From positions 10,630,193 to 10,694,192 of the forward strand of contig NC_051088.1 in the NCBI RefSeq assembly GCF_901709675.1: a stretch of DNA of 64,000 nt. The letters run 5' to 3'. The notes beneath the pieces are model-generated. The model saw only the letters and a program-made list of their open reading frames with translations. It searched no databases and had not been told where the DNA came from. The translations under genes were made by a program, and so were the position numbers. Below are positions 10,803 through 24,575 of the stretch, piece after piece (the stretch's first letter is position 1; the number at the start of each line of letters is the position of its first letter). Origin of the DNA: Syngnathus acus (taxonomy: Eukaryota; Chordata; Actinopteri; Syngnathiformes; Syngnathidae).

Positions 10803-12259
10803 CTAAACAGAAATAATGCATGAGAAACATCAGACAATACGGAAGGCAGAAAATCTGACCAAAAACATAGAGAACACTTCAACAAAATCTTAATATTATA
10901 TTATAAAATATTTTTATTTTCTTATTTGAAGACACTAAACAATATCCAGCAGTTTTAGAACGGATTAACATTTTGTCTCTTGAGATGACGTTTGTCCTCT
11001 TACATCATGCCAAGCAGCTAACAAACATTTTTGTTTTTTCAGTGTTTTAGAATTTTCATGTTAGTAAATATGTAAGTATGTAAAAGCAACTTGTGAACAG
11101 ATGAAACCAAATGCTTCCAAGGTACCAAATAAGCGTGATCAAATTGCTTGACTGACCTTTTTTTTGTAGTCGATAACTGAATTTATACAAACACGCAACA
11201 ATCCAACCACTCAACAGCAGACTGATACTTAAGTTGATATTTTGTGTTTAAAAATATGAAATATTCTGAACTTCATTAGTCTGTGTAGTCCACGTTGAGC
11301 ATTTCTTTGTCAACCTGTATCTCACTGACATTTACCACAATCGTATGCCGCCACCACTCAATGTAGCTGGAGTAGAAAATCAATGCAGCTCTATCTAAAA
11401 ATAAATAAATAGAAATGAAATAGGCAGCAAGGGTGAAATGAGCTTAAGTAAGAAGGAGCTGCATGGCATTAAGTACAAATCAATGATTTGAATCACTGAA
11501 TGGAACACATGGTTGTGAAATATAAAGGGAAGAAAATCGCTTTCTGTGTGATTGTCTGTCTGTCTGTCTGTCTATCTATCTAACTCAGATGGGTGTGGTG
11601 ACCCCTTAAATGTAATTCATGATGCAAAAGGGTACCTCTGAATTTTAAATGTCTCTGGATTGTCTCTCCAGCCTCCTCAAGGCAGACCTTCATCATTAAG
11701 TCAGGGGGAGGTTGCTCTCATTTATCTGCAGCCTTTTGCTTCACGCTCAGCCTCTCCCAATTCACACCGACAGTCAGTCATCAAATTCACCCACACTTCC
11801 TTTTCTAACACTTATTTCAAACAGAGAAGGGTGCACAACTCGAGGTGGAAAAGGAATATAGGAAGTAGGAGGTTCATTAGAGAAAAGAGTAAAGAGTGTA
11901 AGACTCAAGTAAGGATCACCAAGTCTTGACACTTTTCAAAGTTAAGATAAACTGTCTTAATAGACTGTTATAAATGTTTTTCATTCCAGTACAACTCTAA
12001 TGAAAACTAAATAAATTAGGATGCCTCAGAATGACTCAGAAGACCTGAATTTAAAACCAGACAGCATTAAAAGACGCCTGCTTTTTATTTCCACAGAAAT
12101 TAACATCCATTATGTAGTTAAAATGTCTGGGGTGTTTCTGGAAAAGGTCGTGAAGGTTTTGTTAAAAAAAATAAAAAATAAAAAAAATAAAAATAAAAAA
12201 ACTAGGCGTGGCAGTGTGGTTTATCAAAGCTGACGTTGCGCAGGGCAGAGTTGACTTAC
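10803..12259 (-). other. ntsr1: ntsr1 intron 2
   Basis: GT-AG intron of 1457 bases. The donor is GTAAGT at 12254-12259 and the acceptor CTGTTTAG at 10803-10810. It holds a TGTC/TATC microsatellite (11552-11583) and an A-rich patch near 12164-12200. Nothing else is recognised. Confidence 0.85.
11552..11583. repeat. Short (TGTC)n(TATC)n microsatellite
   Basis: About five TGTC units run into two or three TATC units. It lies in ntsr1 intron 2. Confidence 0.85.
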
Positions 12260-12461
12260 GAAGCACGAGAACTCCATGGCGAAGCGACTGAGCCCGATTG
12301 GGTTCCACCGAGACATTGAGCATGGTGGGATTGCCGCCGATGATGCAGACGCGGTTGTCTTGCTCGGCTTCGTGGAACATCCGCAACAGTTGATTGGCGA
12401 TGACTCCGTTGAGTGCCGAAATGGCCACCATGGGTACCACAAAGGACAAGAAGGCATTCAC
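12260..12461 (-). CDS. ntsr1: Neurotensin receptor 1, coding exon 2
   Basis: A 202-base exon encoding residues 225-291 and the first base of codon 292. It starts VNAFLSFVVPMVAISALNGV (helix 5), runs through intracellular loop 3 and ends RHGVLVL before helix 6. The human counterpart begins VNTFMSFIFPMVVISVLN, and SVEPNRAQSLRHGV corresponds to IEPGRVQALRHGV. The acceptor on the minus strand is CTGAACAG just upstream of 12461, and the donor is GTAAGT at 12254-12259. The first codon is GTG in mid-protein, not a start. Confidence 0.96.
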
Positions 12462-15400
12462 CTGTTCAGAAGGAGAACAATCACCATGTTAGGTTACCAT
12501 CTATTTTAGTGATGAGAGCCAATTTGGAATCGGCACAAAAAAATTCAGCTCGAAATTAACTTGAATGTCAAATTTTGTTTATCGTTGACTGTTAGATTTG
12601 TACGCCTTTGTCATCTTCACTTTTTTTTTTTTTTCTAGAGGCATGTAAAAGAAAACCAAACAAAAAATCGAACTAAACAGAAAAAAATGTGGGTGCGGGA
12701 ACTTTGTTGACCCATGCACTGAATTCAAGTCTTTGTGAAAAAATATGCTGTTGTGGCTGTGATTGGTAGCGATACAAGTGTAACAATACACACACAGTGT
12801 TCGAAATGAAGACCACTCTGGAAGTGTCACTTCAATGTTATTACCATTGATGTATGGGATGCCATTAGATTGCACAGATGTAATCATTGTGACAAAAATC
12901 AATGAAATACCTCACACACACTACTACGGCAGAAAGGGAAAAGGATGGACAGGATATAAAGACAATAGTGGAGGAAATGGAGGAAGTTGGACGTGTCGGC
13001 TGGCAGACAGCATGCCAAAGATAAATCAGTTTTACAAATCACGTGATTGGGGTGAGGATCTTAGAAGATTATAAGAAAGATTAAAAATATTTGGTTAAGC
13101 TTGCACCTACAGTTCCAATCTGGAGAATGCATGTGAGCAGCGAGGGAGGGATGTTGATGCAGGCAGAGACCACAGGGAATCATGGATGAAAAATGTTAAT
13201 GGATTTAATGAACAGGAAGGCTGCCATGGAAAGGTTCTCTCAATCCAAGATGCGGAAGATTGATTGAAGCTGAAAGGGGGGAAGCTGCGGGCAAAGCAGC
13301 AAGACAAACGCTGGCGTCACAATGAGATGAAACCTCAGGTTGGAAAGGAATATTTACAGTCAGTGGCACCGGTAGGGGTTTAGAATAACGAATGACCTGC
13401 TGTTACTTGAGTTATAGTGCTTGAGTGGCTCAGACAAATGGCACTGGCGTTTAGGCAAAAAAAAAATAATCAAGGCAAAATCAAGGTTGAGCTGCACGTT
13501 CACAACCTCCCAATTTCACAGGTTTCAAACATGTTGATTAAGGCCACAGGCCCAATTTGTCTAATTTACATTCTTGTCCCCGAAGATTTACGGCTGACCC
13601 CTAGTGGCTCTTCTATCATCCTCCATCTCTGATAAGAGCATGCAATGTTAAATGAGATTTTTCCAATTACTATAGATACTTGGAGGATCCAATTAGAGAT
13701 TAGTTCTCCAGGATATTTTTGATGTCGCTGCTGTTGGTCAAAGTTGTATTCTACAAGGCGAAAGGTGTTGATAATGATTAGAAAACTGGTTTCAAAGAAA
13801 ACGTTGCTTTAGAAACGACATTGTTGTCATTTAACTGTATGAACGAAAACTGAAAAATAATCTGTTACGTACATTTAAAGCCGAGCTACAATGTTGGATC
13901 GCATTGCTGTTGAGTAATTCGTGCTTGCAAAAAAAAAAGAGCATTTACTCATTACAAATGAACCAAAAGTCGTGGTTCGTAAGTGGTCTGATTTTGTTGC
14001 CACAATATGGTTTGGAAATGTCAGTGCTGGTGCGATATATGTTGTTCACATGGGTGTGAAGGGAGGCTGGACATATTGTCATCTGGCATAGCTTGCCATC
14101 ATATTTATCATTATTGTTACGTTTTGGCTCGGGGTGACGATACTCCGTTTTTATCTCTTTCTTCTCAACATTGTTGAGAATGTTCCTTTGTTTGGAGAAA
14201 GGGTAGCAAAAAGACTCAAAAAGCTAAAGAAAATCCAACAGTCTCTGCTCATTCACTTTTGACAGGTTGGAATTAGATGCATCATTCAATCTTTTATGAT
14301 CGAGGTGGCAGTCAGCAAAAGGGAAAATGCACCATATAGTATTCCAGGTCTGAGCCAGGATTCAATTTGGGTGCACTCTCACTCATTCTCCCCACATCCA
14401 CCCAAACAACAAACAACTCACATTCATTCACACCTCTGCACAGTTTAGAGTATTTATTGAGCATAACAAACAAATGAGGGAGATCGCCCAGGTGAAGAAA
14501 GAGAAAACATTCAGACTCTATACAGGAAGGCTAGAGTTGAGAGGTGGCACCGGACTGAACTGCGAAGCAGATGTGCTAACCACTCATTTGAACTCTAAAT
14601 CTTTAGTAGACTTCAAGTGCAGAAGCCTGAAACCATTGTCTCAACTGAACTAAAGGACGGTCACAACTGTAAGTTGAAGTATAGAAATTGTTAGATTCTA
14701 ATTTAGAACAATGTTGAAACGGAATGGCTGAAAAACAAAGAAAGATAATACTAGACCCTTAAAACATCTCAGTTAAAAATTGGACTGAACTCAAAAGTTG
14801 GAACAATTTGACAGGGTTGGTCTCAAATTGGTTTGTTTTTAACCCAGCTTCAGCATCACTACTGCTTACAATATACACCGGAGTGTTTTGCAAAGACATG
14901 TACATCTCATGAAATTAATCCTCATGTCTTTTTTGACATTCTCCATTCCTGATACCTTCTGCATAGCTTGATTTAGATTTGAACCTATTGGGTCCGAATG
15001 ACCTATTAATATGGAAGCCTTGAATCTCCACGGTACATATATCCAGTATATATTTGAAAATGACAAAAACACTGGCAACATAAGCACAGACATAAGCCAC
15101 CAGAGGCAAATAGTCCTGCTCGACCGCCACATGCTGTGTTGATCACAGCGATTCGCACCTTCTTTGGATGTTGCTCTCACTCGACTCTTCTTTCACAGGC
15201 TGACAACTATCACGAGGGGGTCCAGGGTGCCGCATGCAAGCTCGGTGGGAATTAACTCACTTCCATGTCTTTAAGGTGTGTCCGTATGGACAGAATCGTG
15301 TGAGTAGCAACACAGGGAAATTGGGTGCTGACACAGACAGTTTCAGATTATTATTTTTTTTATTCTGTTAAATGTGCTGTTAAGCATTTTGAGCAAAATA

Positions 15401-16822
15401 TGAGTGGATTTGTGAGCAAATTTAGTAATACTGACCTTCACAACAGCTGTTACATTTTACATGTGTGAAGACACAGAGACAAAGTGCCTCAGTGTGTCAA
15501 CAAATGTTAAGTGTCTTCACAGTTCGACATGTTTACATTTTTCTGTATTGTACGGATGCTCGGTAATGCGCACAATTTCCATTCTCATCCTGGTGATCCA
15601 ATGGTGTAACTTCAAGATGAGACTGACATGTTACTCTTCAATAAAAAAGTACATCTGTGTTTTGATATCTTAAGAATGTTACTGAATATTAAAAATTAAT
15701 CTGTGCTTTTTCAACACCAACAATTTAAATGGCGTAAAAAACAACAACAAATTGACAAATTGAGTTGTTGCAGGTTTCATCAAAAACTATCATGTTTCCA
15801 AAATTTTACATTTTCTCAACTTAACACCAAATTTCTAATGTTTGATTGATGTCATGTGTATAAGTTCTGTATGATGTTCTCCAAAATAGTATTTTCATTT
15901 ACAAACAAGACGAGTGACATACAATAGAAATTGAAGGGATGTAAATGTCTACAAACTTTAATCTATCTTTAATTTTTCCCCAAATATGCCTATTTGGTTA
16001 TTTGAAGAATCTAAATCACAAGTGTCAAACTGATCATCTCAATTTGGTGTGATGGAGGAGGGAAACATCTCAAACATGTATCATATTTATCAAAATCAAC
16101 ACAAACCCAAAGTGTTTCTCAGAGCAGGTGATAAAAGACAACAAATGCTTAGACTCAGGCAGCCTAAACTGACCTTCTCTGTTTCAACCGCAGTTCTAGT
16201 CTGAAAAGAGGATTATAAGTCATGTTATGGCTGAAAACGTGCGGCTCTCAGGACACTCTTATTTCATTTATATGGTTTCACCTTAATGAATGACACCAAT
16301 GGAGGTAGAGAAAGAAAAAGCTGCACTTCCAATGAAGCCTTTTACAGTAGTGGTTTGAAATGCAGCGTATAAAATAATTACATAAGATAAGGCAGAATAT
16401 AAAAGCATCGAAAGTCACCACACAGCTGAGGAAAAAGATTTCCTGTTCACCCTGCCGTCACAAACATTAAAATTTAGAGTCGTCTACATCGCTGCTCCAT
16501 GAAGCGAAGCGGTTGTACATGTTCACTCACTGACAACTGGGATAATATTTGGAATGAATCCATTAGTCTCAGTGTTATGTTAAAGCTTTTCTATGACAAA
16601 GCACATTAGGAGACTAACTTGCAGATGGCTCCCAGAGGCACCTTGAAATGTTTTAACGTTCTGGACCACACATAAGTATGCCGTTTTGGTACATCTTATG
16701 GTTTGGTCTTTTGTCATAAATGATTCCAAAATTATCCTACGGGTATTGGAGTTGCCTTGCCATCTTTCGCCAACAAGGTTACCAGCAATTGTACTGTACC
16801 ATTATAATTAAAGTAATTATTA

Positions 16823-16858
16823 TGTCCACCCTGGACTGGTTGGCAGCTAATTGAAGGG
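16823..16858 (-). repeat. Short remnant of the GGAT-tail retroposon family
   Basis: CCACCCTGGACTGGTTGGCA followed by GCTAATTG reads, on the minus strand, as the CAATTxGCTGCCAACCAGTCC segment also seen at 7466-7490 and 33340-33365. Only about 36 bases are left, so the assignment rests on one motif. Confidence 0.5.
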
Positions 16859-18568
16859 ATCATTCAGATAAACAGCCGTTCACACATGCGGGTAATTTTA
16901 AGACTTCACGGAACCAAACTGCATGTTTTTGTGAGGAAGACAGAATACCCCACAAAGACTCACGAAAGCACAAGTAGAACTTGGAAATGACACATAGGAA
17001 GACTGGAGCACAGCAGGACATCTTGACTTTGTGTATTAGAATTGATTCCTCTATCATTGAAAATACAGCTAATTGTATTGAATTGTTTGTTGATCAAGGA
17101 AATAATGTCAAATGCACATCCTTGTCAAAAGCAGCATTTTTTGTTCTGTTCATGATTTTCTGGTAGCTTTTGAGGTCAAATCTTGTGAGATTCATTTCCT
17201 CACAAAAAGAGCTTGCTTTGAAGGGGGCGATTCAGGAATCTGAACGAACTTTGCGACAAGACAGGGACAAATGGAAAGCGTCAAGTGCGTGATGGGCCAG
17301 TGAAGGGCATTTGTAGAAGCAAAAAGCAGGTTAGCATGGTGAAGGCGATGGATGTGCAGGGAAACCAATTGGTGTTTTGCGTTAGGGATTTCACCTTCCT
17401 TCAAGAAGTTAATGTTTGTAAATGTCCTAAACACTTAATCATTCTAAAGACACCTTGAACTCCCTTTTTAATGAAGAAATTCAAAAAAAGATTTATCGCT
17501 TAATGGTCTAATTTCCTGTCTGGGGGTCTTTGCATGCTATTACCAGTAGAGGACCTATTTATTTTTTCCTGCGGCAGCGTGCTCTCATAAATGCCGTGAC
17601 CTGGTTCTTTTTATCTAAATAAACATCGATCTCACTTTTAGTGGGGAGTAATGCAAATATTTGCACAACTTGACATTGCTTGTACAAAAGCTCCACGCAG
17701 ACAATTATGGAACGTCACATATAGAAGCAATCGCATATCAGTGCATTTGGCCCTTGTTGGTCTGCCAGAGGATGCAACAGATGATGTCAAATTAGAGATT
17801 TCTAATGGAGAATGTAAACAGGATCGTCAACCTCATTAATGTCATGTTTTCAAATAAAATATGTTGGCATACTGTATGAAAAGTCTCTTTGGTCTGTTTG
17901 GAGCTTGTGCCCTTTTGAGATACTTGCATTTGATTTATTGCTTGGAAATCATTTTTGTCATTTTAATCAGGTACCAGCATCTAGCGTGAGTGCGCTTACC
18001 TTTGATAACAACCGATTAAAGATGATGACATTGGGCTCGAGTAGGACAAATGGTTATGGCATTTTGCCGCACCTTTCTTCTAAATGACTTCATTTGTAAG
18101 TAGCACTAATTAAACCCCAGCAATCTCCCTTCATTTAGTGATCTCAGTACTGTTTGGATGCGACTTTGTTAATTCTAGGACTGTTCCTGATTTTAGGAAT
18201 AGATTGGTGGATTCCTTGTGACTGTTCCACGATAATAATAGTATAAATTAATTTGATTAATTGGTGATTTTCAGGTGCTTTGCATCAGCATCCCTGGTGA
18301 TAAAGATGCACTAGGACATTGCATCATTTTTTTTCTCCCTGGGCAGATGATGTAAAGTTGGCTATAGGGAGATCAAAGATCGGTGAATCATTCTTCCTGC
18401 CCTGACCATTCTTTTAAAAACGTATGATAAAGGTGATAATAATCATACTATTATTAATGGTTTCAATTAATTAATGACTGAGCGTCGATGCGTGCATAAT
18501 TATGAATGAAATATGAGGACATTCACCAGAAGAGCTCAGAATATCTCTGCCTGCCTCTTATGCTCTTT

Positions 18569-18584
18569 GGTTACCATGGCAATG
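18569..18584. promoter_or_regulatory. Candidate RFX X-box in ntsr1 intron 1
   Basis: GGTTACCATGGCAATG is a near-palindrome matching the RFX consensus (GTTRCC, ATGG, YAAC) with one mismatch. It lies in an AT-rich block (about 18420-18660) with several TAATTA-type homeodomain words and no repeat character. Motif matches of this length occur by chance; conservation was not testable here. Confidence 0.3.
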
Positions 18585-20398
18585 ACATTGGTGTTTCCTC
18601 ATTAGCCATTGTAACATCCACATGGTTTTGAAACGGTTCCTTCTGGCAACAATAAAATTAATTTGAGGGAATTCAAGTGTTTTGTTTGTGATCCGACAAG
18701 ATCTAGCTGGGTTCCTGTTAAGGATAACCACCCACGAGGCAACCGGACATCATGCAGTCAGGAATGATGTTGAACAACTACTTTATACTCTACCAACAAA
18801 GAAAGAGCTCAAGTGTTTGCAAAGGCGATTTGTTTAAGTGACTGTGATGGTTATACACTCAACATGCATTCATCCAGTATCTCTGATTGTGTTCAGAATT
18901 TGAATTCTGGCAGTTGTCCTTGTTGGTGGGACGAGTGATCAAATATCAGCATCAAATTTACAAAGTGGTTATGAATGAAACATCTGCAGTGGCTTTTAAA
19001 TGTGTGGTCTTTTTTTTTGGAATACCTGTGTAATGTGTAGACGGCATGAAGCAGGTGAAAGCAGTGAATATCTCAAGTCGTTATTCCTCCTGTGAGCTGG
19101 GTCATGCATTTGACACCTCTTGTCGTGTTACCATGGGTCTACAACCTGAGCTGAGAGTAAACCATCACTAAGTGGAAATTAGGTTGTTGACCTAATTATG
19201 CAACTCTGCATTGAGATGCTTTCATGGGTGATAAAAGGGGCGTATCGCTTAATGTCAGAGACAGATTACAAGTCATTGAAACTTTCAAGGAATGTGATGT
19301 GGAAAAGCGGGCACTCTTAAGAGCAGTATAGTTTTAGCAACCGATGGTTTGCTTGAAACTGCATGCTCCTAATCCTGGCGTACACACATCCTTTTGACAT
19401 GTAGCTAAATATGAAACAGCTCTCAGGTTTTGATGACATAAGTAGTAAACAATGCAACAAATATACGCATATTGTTCCATGACTATTTGACTTGTTTACC
19501 CCACTCTCCCTTGTTTTGTTTTTTCCCCATCAAAGAAATTCGTGCACAATTTGGTGACGTCAGGTTTTACCGTTCTGTCTCCCTCTGTTGGTCATTGTTT
19601 CTTATGCCTCTTGAAAGGGTCGTAACTGTTAAGTGAATCCGGTCTACTCATGCATGTGCAACGACAGTAAATTCCATTCCATACCTCTGTTGTCAATCAA
19701 AGCTGATCATTATTATCTGTGTGAAGGGTAAAGATTTAAAACACGACATTTTCATCATTAAATTGTGCAAGTTGAAATCTAAATGCCTTCAGTGAGTGTA
19801 TACCAACATAATACTGTACAAATGGGACCTAATAATGACAATTAAGGCATGTACAGTTAGAGGCATAAATCATACTAATAAATTAGATTGTTTACTTGGG
19901 ATGGGTTGCTGACAGGCATCTATTTCAAAACAGGAACAGATGTTCATAATAAAAGAAATGTGCAATGGTAATCCTGACAGGGAAGGTAAAGAATGCTGAC
20001 TGCACATATTTTTTATGCTAAAACAGCTTGCCAACAGAAATGACAAAATAGGTGCCGAAATTTGCAGAGAACAGAGAATGTGTGTACGTGAGGAAATAAA
20101 GGAGAAATAAGGGGGGAATACATGACTGCATACTGAAAAATAATATTGTGGTACTGTATTGGATTTTGTCCACACTTGACATGTTCAACCGTGAATAATA
20201 ACAAAATGGACATTTTAGGATGCAATCCAAGCAATATCTGAATTTGTTTTGCAATTGAAATTCATCTTTTTTGCACAAAATGAAAGTGTAGACACAGTAG
20301 GAGTCCACTCTGTGCAATAACGACAAAAGTGCCTGAAGGTGGACAGGCCTTTAAGTGCACGCAGCGGTCCTCAAAACACACTCCAGGCTATATGTTAA

Positions 20399-20520
20399 TA
20401 TCATCTATCCCTATTCTATCGCTGTTCAGGCTCATTTGGTAGCTTATCCCAGCAGATTTCAAGTGAAATGTGGACTACATTCCAGACTGGTCGCGAGTCA
20501 ATCACAAGATTAGACTAAAT
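20399..20520 (-). repeat. Degraded copy of the GGAT-tail retroposon family
   Basis: On the plus strand the order is CATCTATCC, TTCTATCGCTG, AGCTTATCCCAGCAG, then CCAGACTGGTCGCGAGTCAAT. This is the reverse complement order of the copy at 7460-7589 (GATTGGCTGGC, CAGTTCAGGG, GGGATAGGCT, GGATGG). It is much more diverged, so it is an older insertion. Confidence 0.7.
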
Positions 20521-20638
20521 GGCACGGACAGTCACTGAGTGGGAAACAACCCTGCTCCACCTGCACACCATCAGTGACAAAATGTTGAAATGGCTTAACT
20601 GAGTTCAGTTCAATTTTCTCAGCATCCTGTAGCCTTTC

Positions 20639-20640
<2 letters not shown>

Positions 20641-20669
<29 letters not shown>
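20641..20669. repeat. A(29) homopolymer
   Basis: Uninterrupted run of 29 A in intron 1 of ntsr1, not clearly attached to a retroposon body. Confidence 0.95.
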
Positions 20670-23600
20670 CACTCTTGCAGAGTCATTTTATTAGTCCTCA
20701 TGCAACCTTCCTACTCCAGTTATGTTTACGCTTTCCAATTTCTGGGAAATGTTTTTAGTGAAGGAAACATATTAAAAGGCACCCAATCGAGACCATTTTT
20801 GGTTGTTTAATTAAATTCCTCCCACCTAATTTAATTTACTTAAAAAAGAAAAAGAAAAAAAATACTTTAATAAAGACGACGACTCTCCAAAAATACTCAA
20901 ATTGATATTGCATTGTAATTATTACTTATTCTGTTCAAAATAAAGTGGAAAAAAAAAAAAAGGACAACAGCTGTAAAGAGTCCAAAGTTGATTTATTTGG
21001 TGTATATTGCATTATTTAGTGTACAGTTCATTTGTCTTATACAGAGTCAATGAAATCCCTACAGTACATCAAACACCTTATGGATTTTCATGACACTAAC
21101 ATGAAAAGATGAAGACATACAAAGGGAGCTCCAATACCCAAGAAATCGTCGCATATGGAGGGAATGACACATTTTTGGAAATGTACACAATAAAAGACTG
21201 CCCGCTGGATTCTCGCTCCCAAATAGTTCAAATTTTCCAACACACAAATCCTCTCTGACCTCTTGAGCTTGACAAAACATGCTTGGAGTGTTTGGGAAGC
21301 TTACACCAGCTTACACAGCATCCTCTCTCACTCTAAAAAAATAAAATAAAAAGTTATTCCAATGATTTCATCACTTCCTGCTTCCCACCATAGTTGCCCG
21401 AATGTCCTCAGACCGGAATAAAGCCGAAGAGATTTTATTATATAGAGTTGTGGACATAACATCGATGATCATTTCAATTTTATGAAACATCCTTGCGTGG
21501 TCAAAAATGCCTCCCCCCTGCCTATTTGCTGAGGCCAATGGCCCTCATAAAAAGCATCAGAGGATAAAAAATTGTTAGCTGGTTTATTGCGTCAGTGGAG
21601 TGGTGAGCAGTTGTGAGTTCACACCGAGGTTGCTTCAGTGGAAAAAAGCTTGTAGCTTTTTTGGATGTGGCTGTGAAGTTAATGTGCGTCTCAAAACGTG
21701 TCATCACCCTTATGGTGAGGTTTATTTCGGCAAAATAGGCTTGGTATATATACATTTGCCTGTCTCTGACAGTCCCTATCGTCATTCAAACAGTGTAGTA
21801 GGCATGACTACTGTGCACATTTTTCATTTGATTTTCCAATGGGACGAAATCTGGTATCTGGTGTTGAATTTGTTCCGTAACCAAACTGATAATTTACCTA
21901 TATGTAAAATGAATATTCCAGTTGAAATAAACTGAAATGCTATTATTCCGTTCCAGCTTCTAAAAAATACCACTGTACTGTGAACTAAACAAGTACATAA
22001 AATGAGAATGAAAACAATTATAGCACCTCATCAAATGGATTCAGCACAATGAGGTGTGCCATTCTTGGCTAGAATTGAAACACACAGACTCTGATAGTAT
22101 TAAACTCTCAGAACTCCCATCGAGCACCAAAAGCCTCAAACGCATTTTAAGAACCTGCTAATGGAAAAGTCTAGAAATAACAATTATCATCCAGTTGATT
22201 TTCCCCAATCTGGCTAGAACTCCAAGATTTTGTACGACAAACCGTATTATTCTCAAGATTGTTTGTTGAATTCCAAATTATGCAACCTCAGTGACATTTG
22301 ACTTTTGATTGTACTTGTCTGGAGGATTTCGGATACAAACATTCAGTTAGTTGCTACTGTACTTTTAAAGTTATAAGTTCAGTGTCCTACCTTCCAGTAG
22401 TACGCTTAGGAAAACAACAGCAATAGCAGATACAACAGAACAAAAAAAACCCCACTGGAGTAGGACACCTGCAGTAGACAATCTTGATGAAGCTCAACCC
22501 TACAAACCATTTGGCGGCAATCCTGCAAGTTAATGTTCCGTCTCCAGCCCTCTGGCCTCATTGCAAGGCTCCAGCTGGGTGACAAAGCACCCACAGAACA
22601 AGTCACCTCATCATTACTTGCTCACAATCTTGTTGGTCTACCAAGTCAACACCAAGTTTGTGCATTGGATATAATCACAGGTAAATTGGACCAATACACA
22701 AGTTCAACATGTGTCAAGGACACAGAGTGGCCTTGTAAAATATTGCTTTGCTCTGCTTTAAAGAGAGCTTCTGCAGTCGGGGAGTGATAAATGCTGTGTA
22801 TGCAATGCATTCACACTGATTTCTATGAGCTTCATTTATATAGCATTTGAAATATGTTGCATGTTATGGGTGGTAAGCCGCCAGTGAATTTCCTAAAACT
22901 CTGGGAAGACGTGACGGCATTACGGATTTTGCTGAATAAAGGATGAAGTGTAATGTAGGCTGACACGAGTTCATTCACTTCTGACATTGAGCCATTGTGG
23001 TGCTTTTTTCAAAAAGGTCATTTAATTAATGTCACCATGACTAACTCATGAATGGTGGTGGGCAAAACTGAGCCTATCTATAAAAGTGTGCGGCACTATG
23101 ATCATCTGAATAAGAATAAATTTAGCCTTGACAGCGGTTTGCAATCTACTGGGTGCCTTCAACATTGTCATGAACAATACGAATCAGCAGTTTGTCATAT
23201 TAATTAGAATATAGGCCAACACGGTGTATGAAATATACTTTGTAGCGTTTTATTGATTTTGTAGAGCAGTGCATGCAGAAAATGGATGGCTTCAGATTTC
23301 GTGTCGCTTAATTCTATCATCTCTAAAGTCAAACGCTTCAAAAGATTATACAACTTGAAGTTCAATACACGCTTCTGAAGTCAATTAGAAACGGGGGTTT
23401 GAGGTCTAACTTGTTACAAATGATCGGCTGAGTGAGCATTGGAAATATACGACAATATGGATTAAGTGTAAAAAAACAATAAATACAAGGGCTGATCCAC
23501 AGTCAGTGGCGTTTAGTTTTCATGTCCCAGGAACAGGGGAATTTATCGTTTGACTGACATGTACACAAATCATTGTTTTGTAACGTAATATAATTTAGCT

Positions 23601-23917
23601 ATTATTAGGCCCATCATTAAAAAAAAAAACATATGGTGATGTGATACAGCATGTTTTATATATTAAAAAAAAAGATGTACCGTCAGGTCACAGGATTGAG
23701 GACACGTGCAGGGAAGTGAGGCAAGATTACCAGGAATGAATAATATAATGTAAAGGAACAGAAGGCAAAACAAGGTACCAAAATACCAAATAACCAAAAT
23801 CAACAGGTCCAAGATAACCAGGGTAAAATTAACTATACAAAGAGCAAGGAAACAGCATGACTTGAACATGGAGAGAACAGAATAGGAACTGGACGACATG
23901 ACGGGAACAACACAACA

Positions 23918-24005
23918 CTAACACCACCACCAACAACCAACACCACCACCAACAACCAACACCACCAACAACAACCAACACCACCAAAAACACCACCAAC
24001 ACTAC
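23918..24005. repeat. AC-rich minisatellite (AACCAACACCACC-type)
   Basis: Repeats of ACCACCACCAACAACCAAC and variants form a G-free strand of nearly 90 bases. The complementary strand is GT-rich and produces a valine/glycine-rich open frame that is an artefact. Confidence 0.85.
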
Positions 24006-24307
24006 CTGGGGCTGACAAAAAAGGTGGAAACAATTACTTGACGAGACAGACATTGAAGAACAGAAACACAAGGAAAACATGACAATGAACAAATGGAACC
24101 AAAGTCTAAATCAAAACCAAATAAACCATGACACGCTGTCCCTTTAAGATAAAAAATAAATCCAAGAGCACTCTGTCAAATGTGGTAAAAACCACAAGTG
24201 GCAAAAGTATTTAAAATGCTAAACTAACAAACACTAACAAGAATTACTGAGGGAAATAAATACACCTTATAGTTAAATGTGTCTTTTCAGATTAGACAGA
24301 GAGTTTA

Positions 24308-24575
24308 AAGGGGGGGTGTATGGTTCAGGGCCCAAAAGCAGAGACAAGGCAGAATTCCACTCAAAACCAGACTTTTATCTCAAAAGGACAAAAAAGGCAA
24401 CTAAACAGTTGGCTCAAGGAATCAACAAAGACACACCAAAACAGACACAAAATTGCAAACTAGGGTACACTCAAAATACATGACAATGACATAATGAGCT
24501 AACAGATGGAAAACATAACAAAACTAAAATGTAATCAATGCCGAAATCCACAAAACACAGAACATGACAAAGAAT
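24308..24575. repeat. Degenerate A-rich dispersed repeat, family not identified
   Basis: It begins with a TTCAGGGCCCAAAAGCAGAG motif followed by CAAAACCAGACTTTTATCTC. It continues with ACAAA/ACACA words to about 24575. It shares its opening pattern with 4230-4280. No ends or target duplication were found. Confidence 0.35.

Noticed and set aside
23833-24092. Valine/glycine/tryptophan-rich minus-strand frames
   Set aside because: They are translation of the AC-rich minisatellite at 23918-24005.
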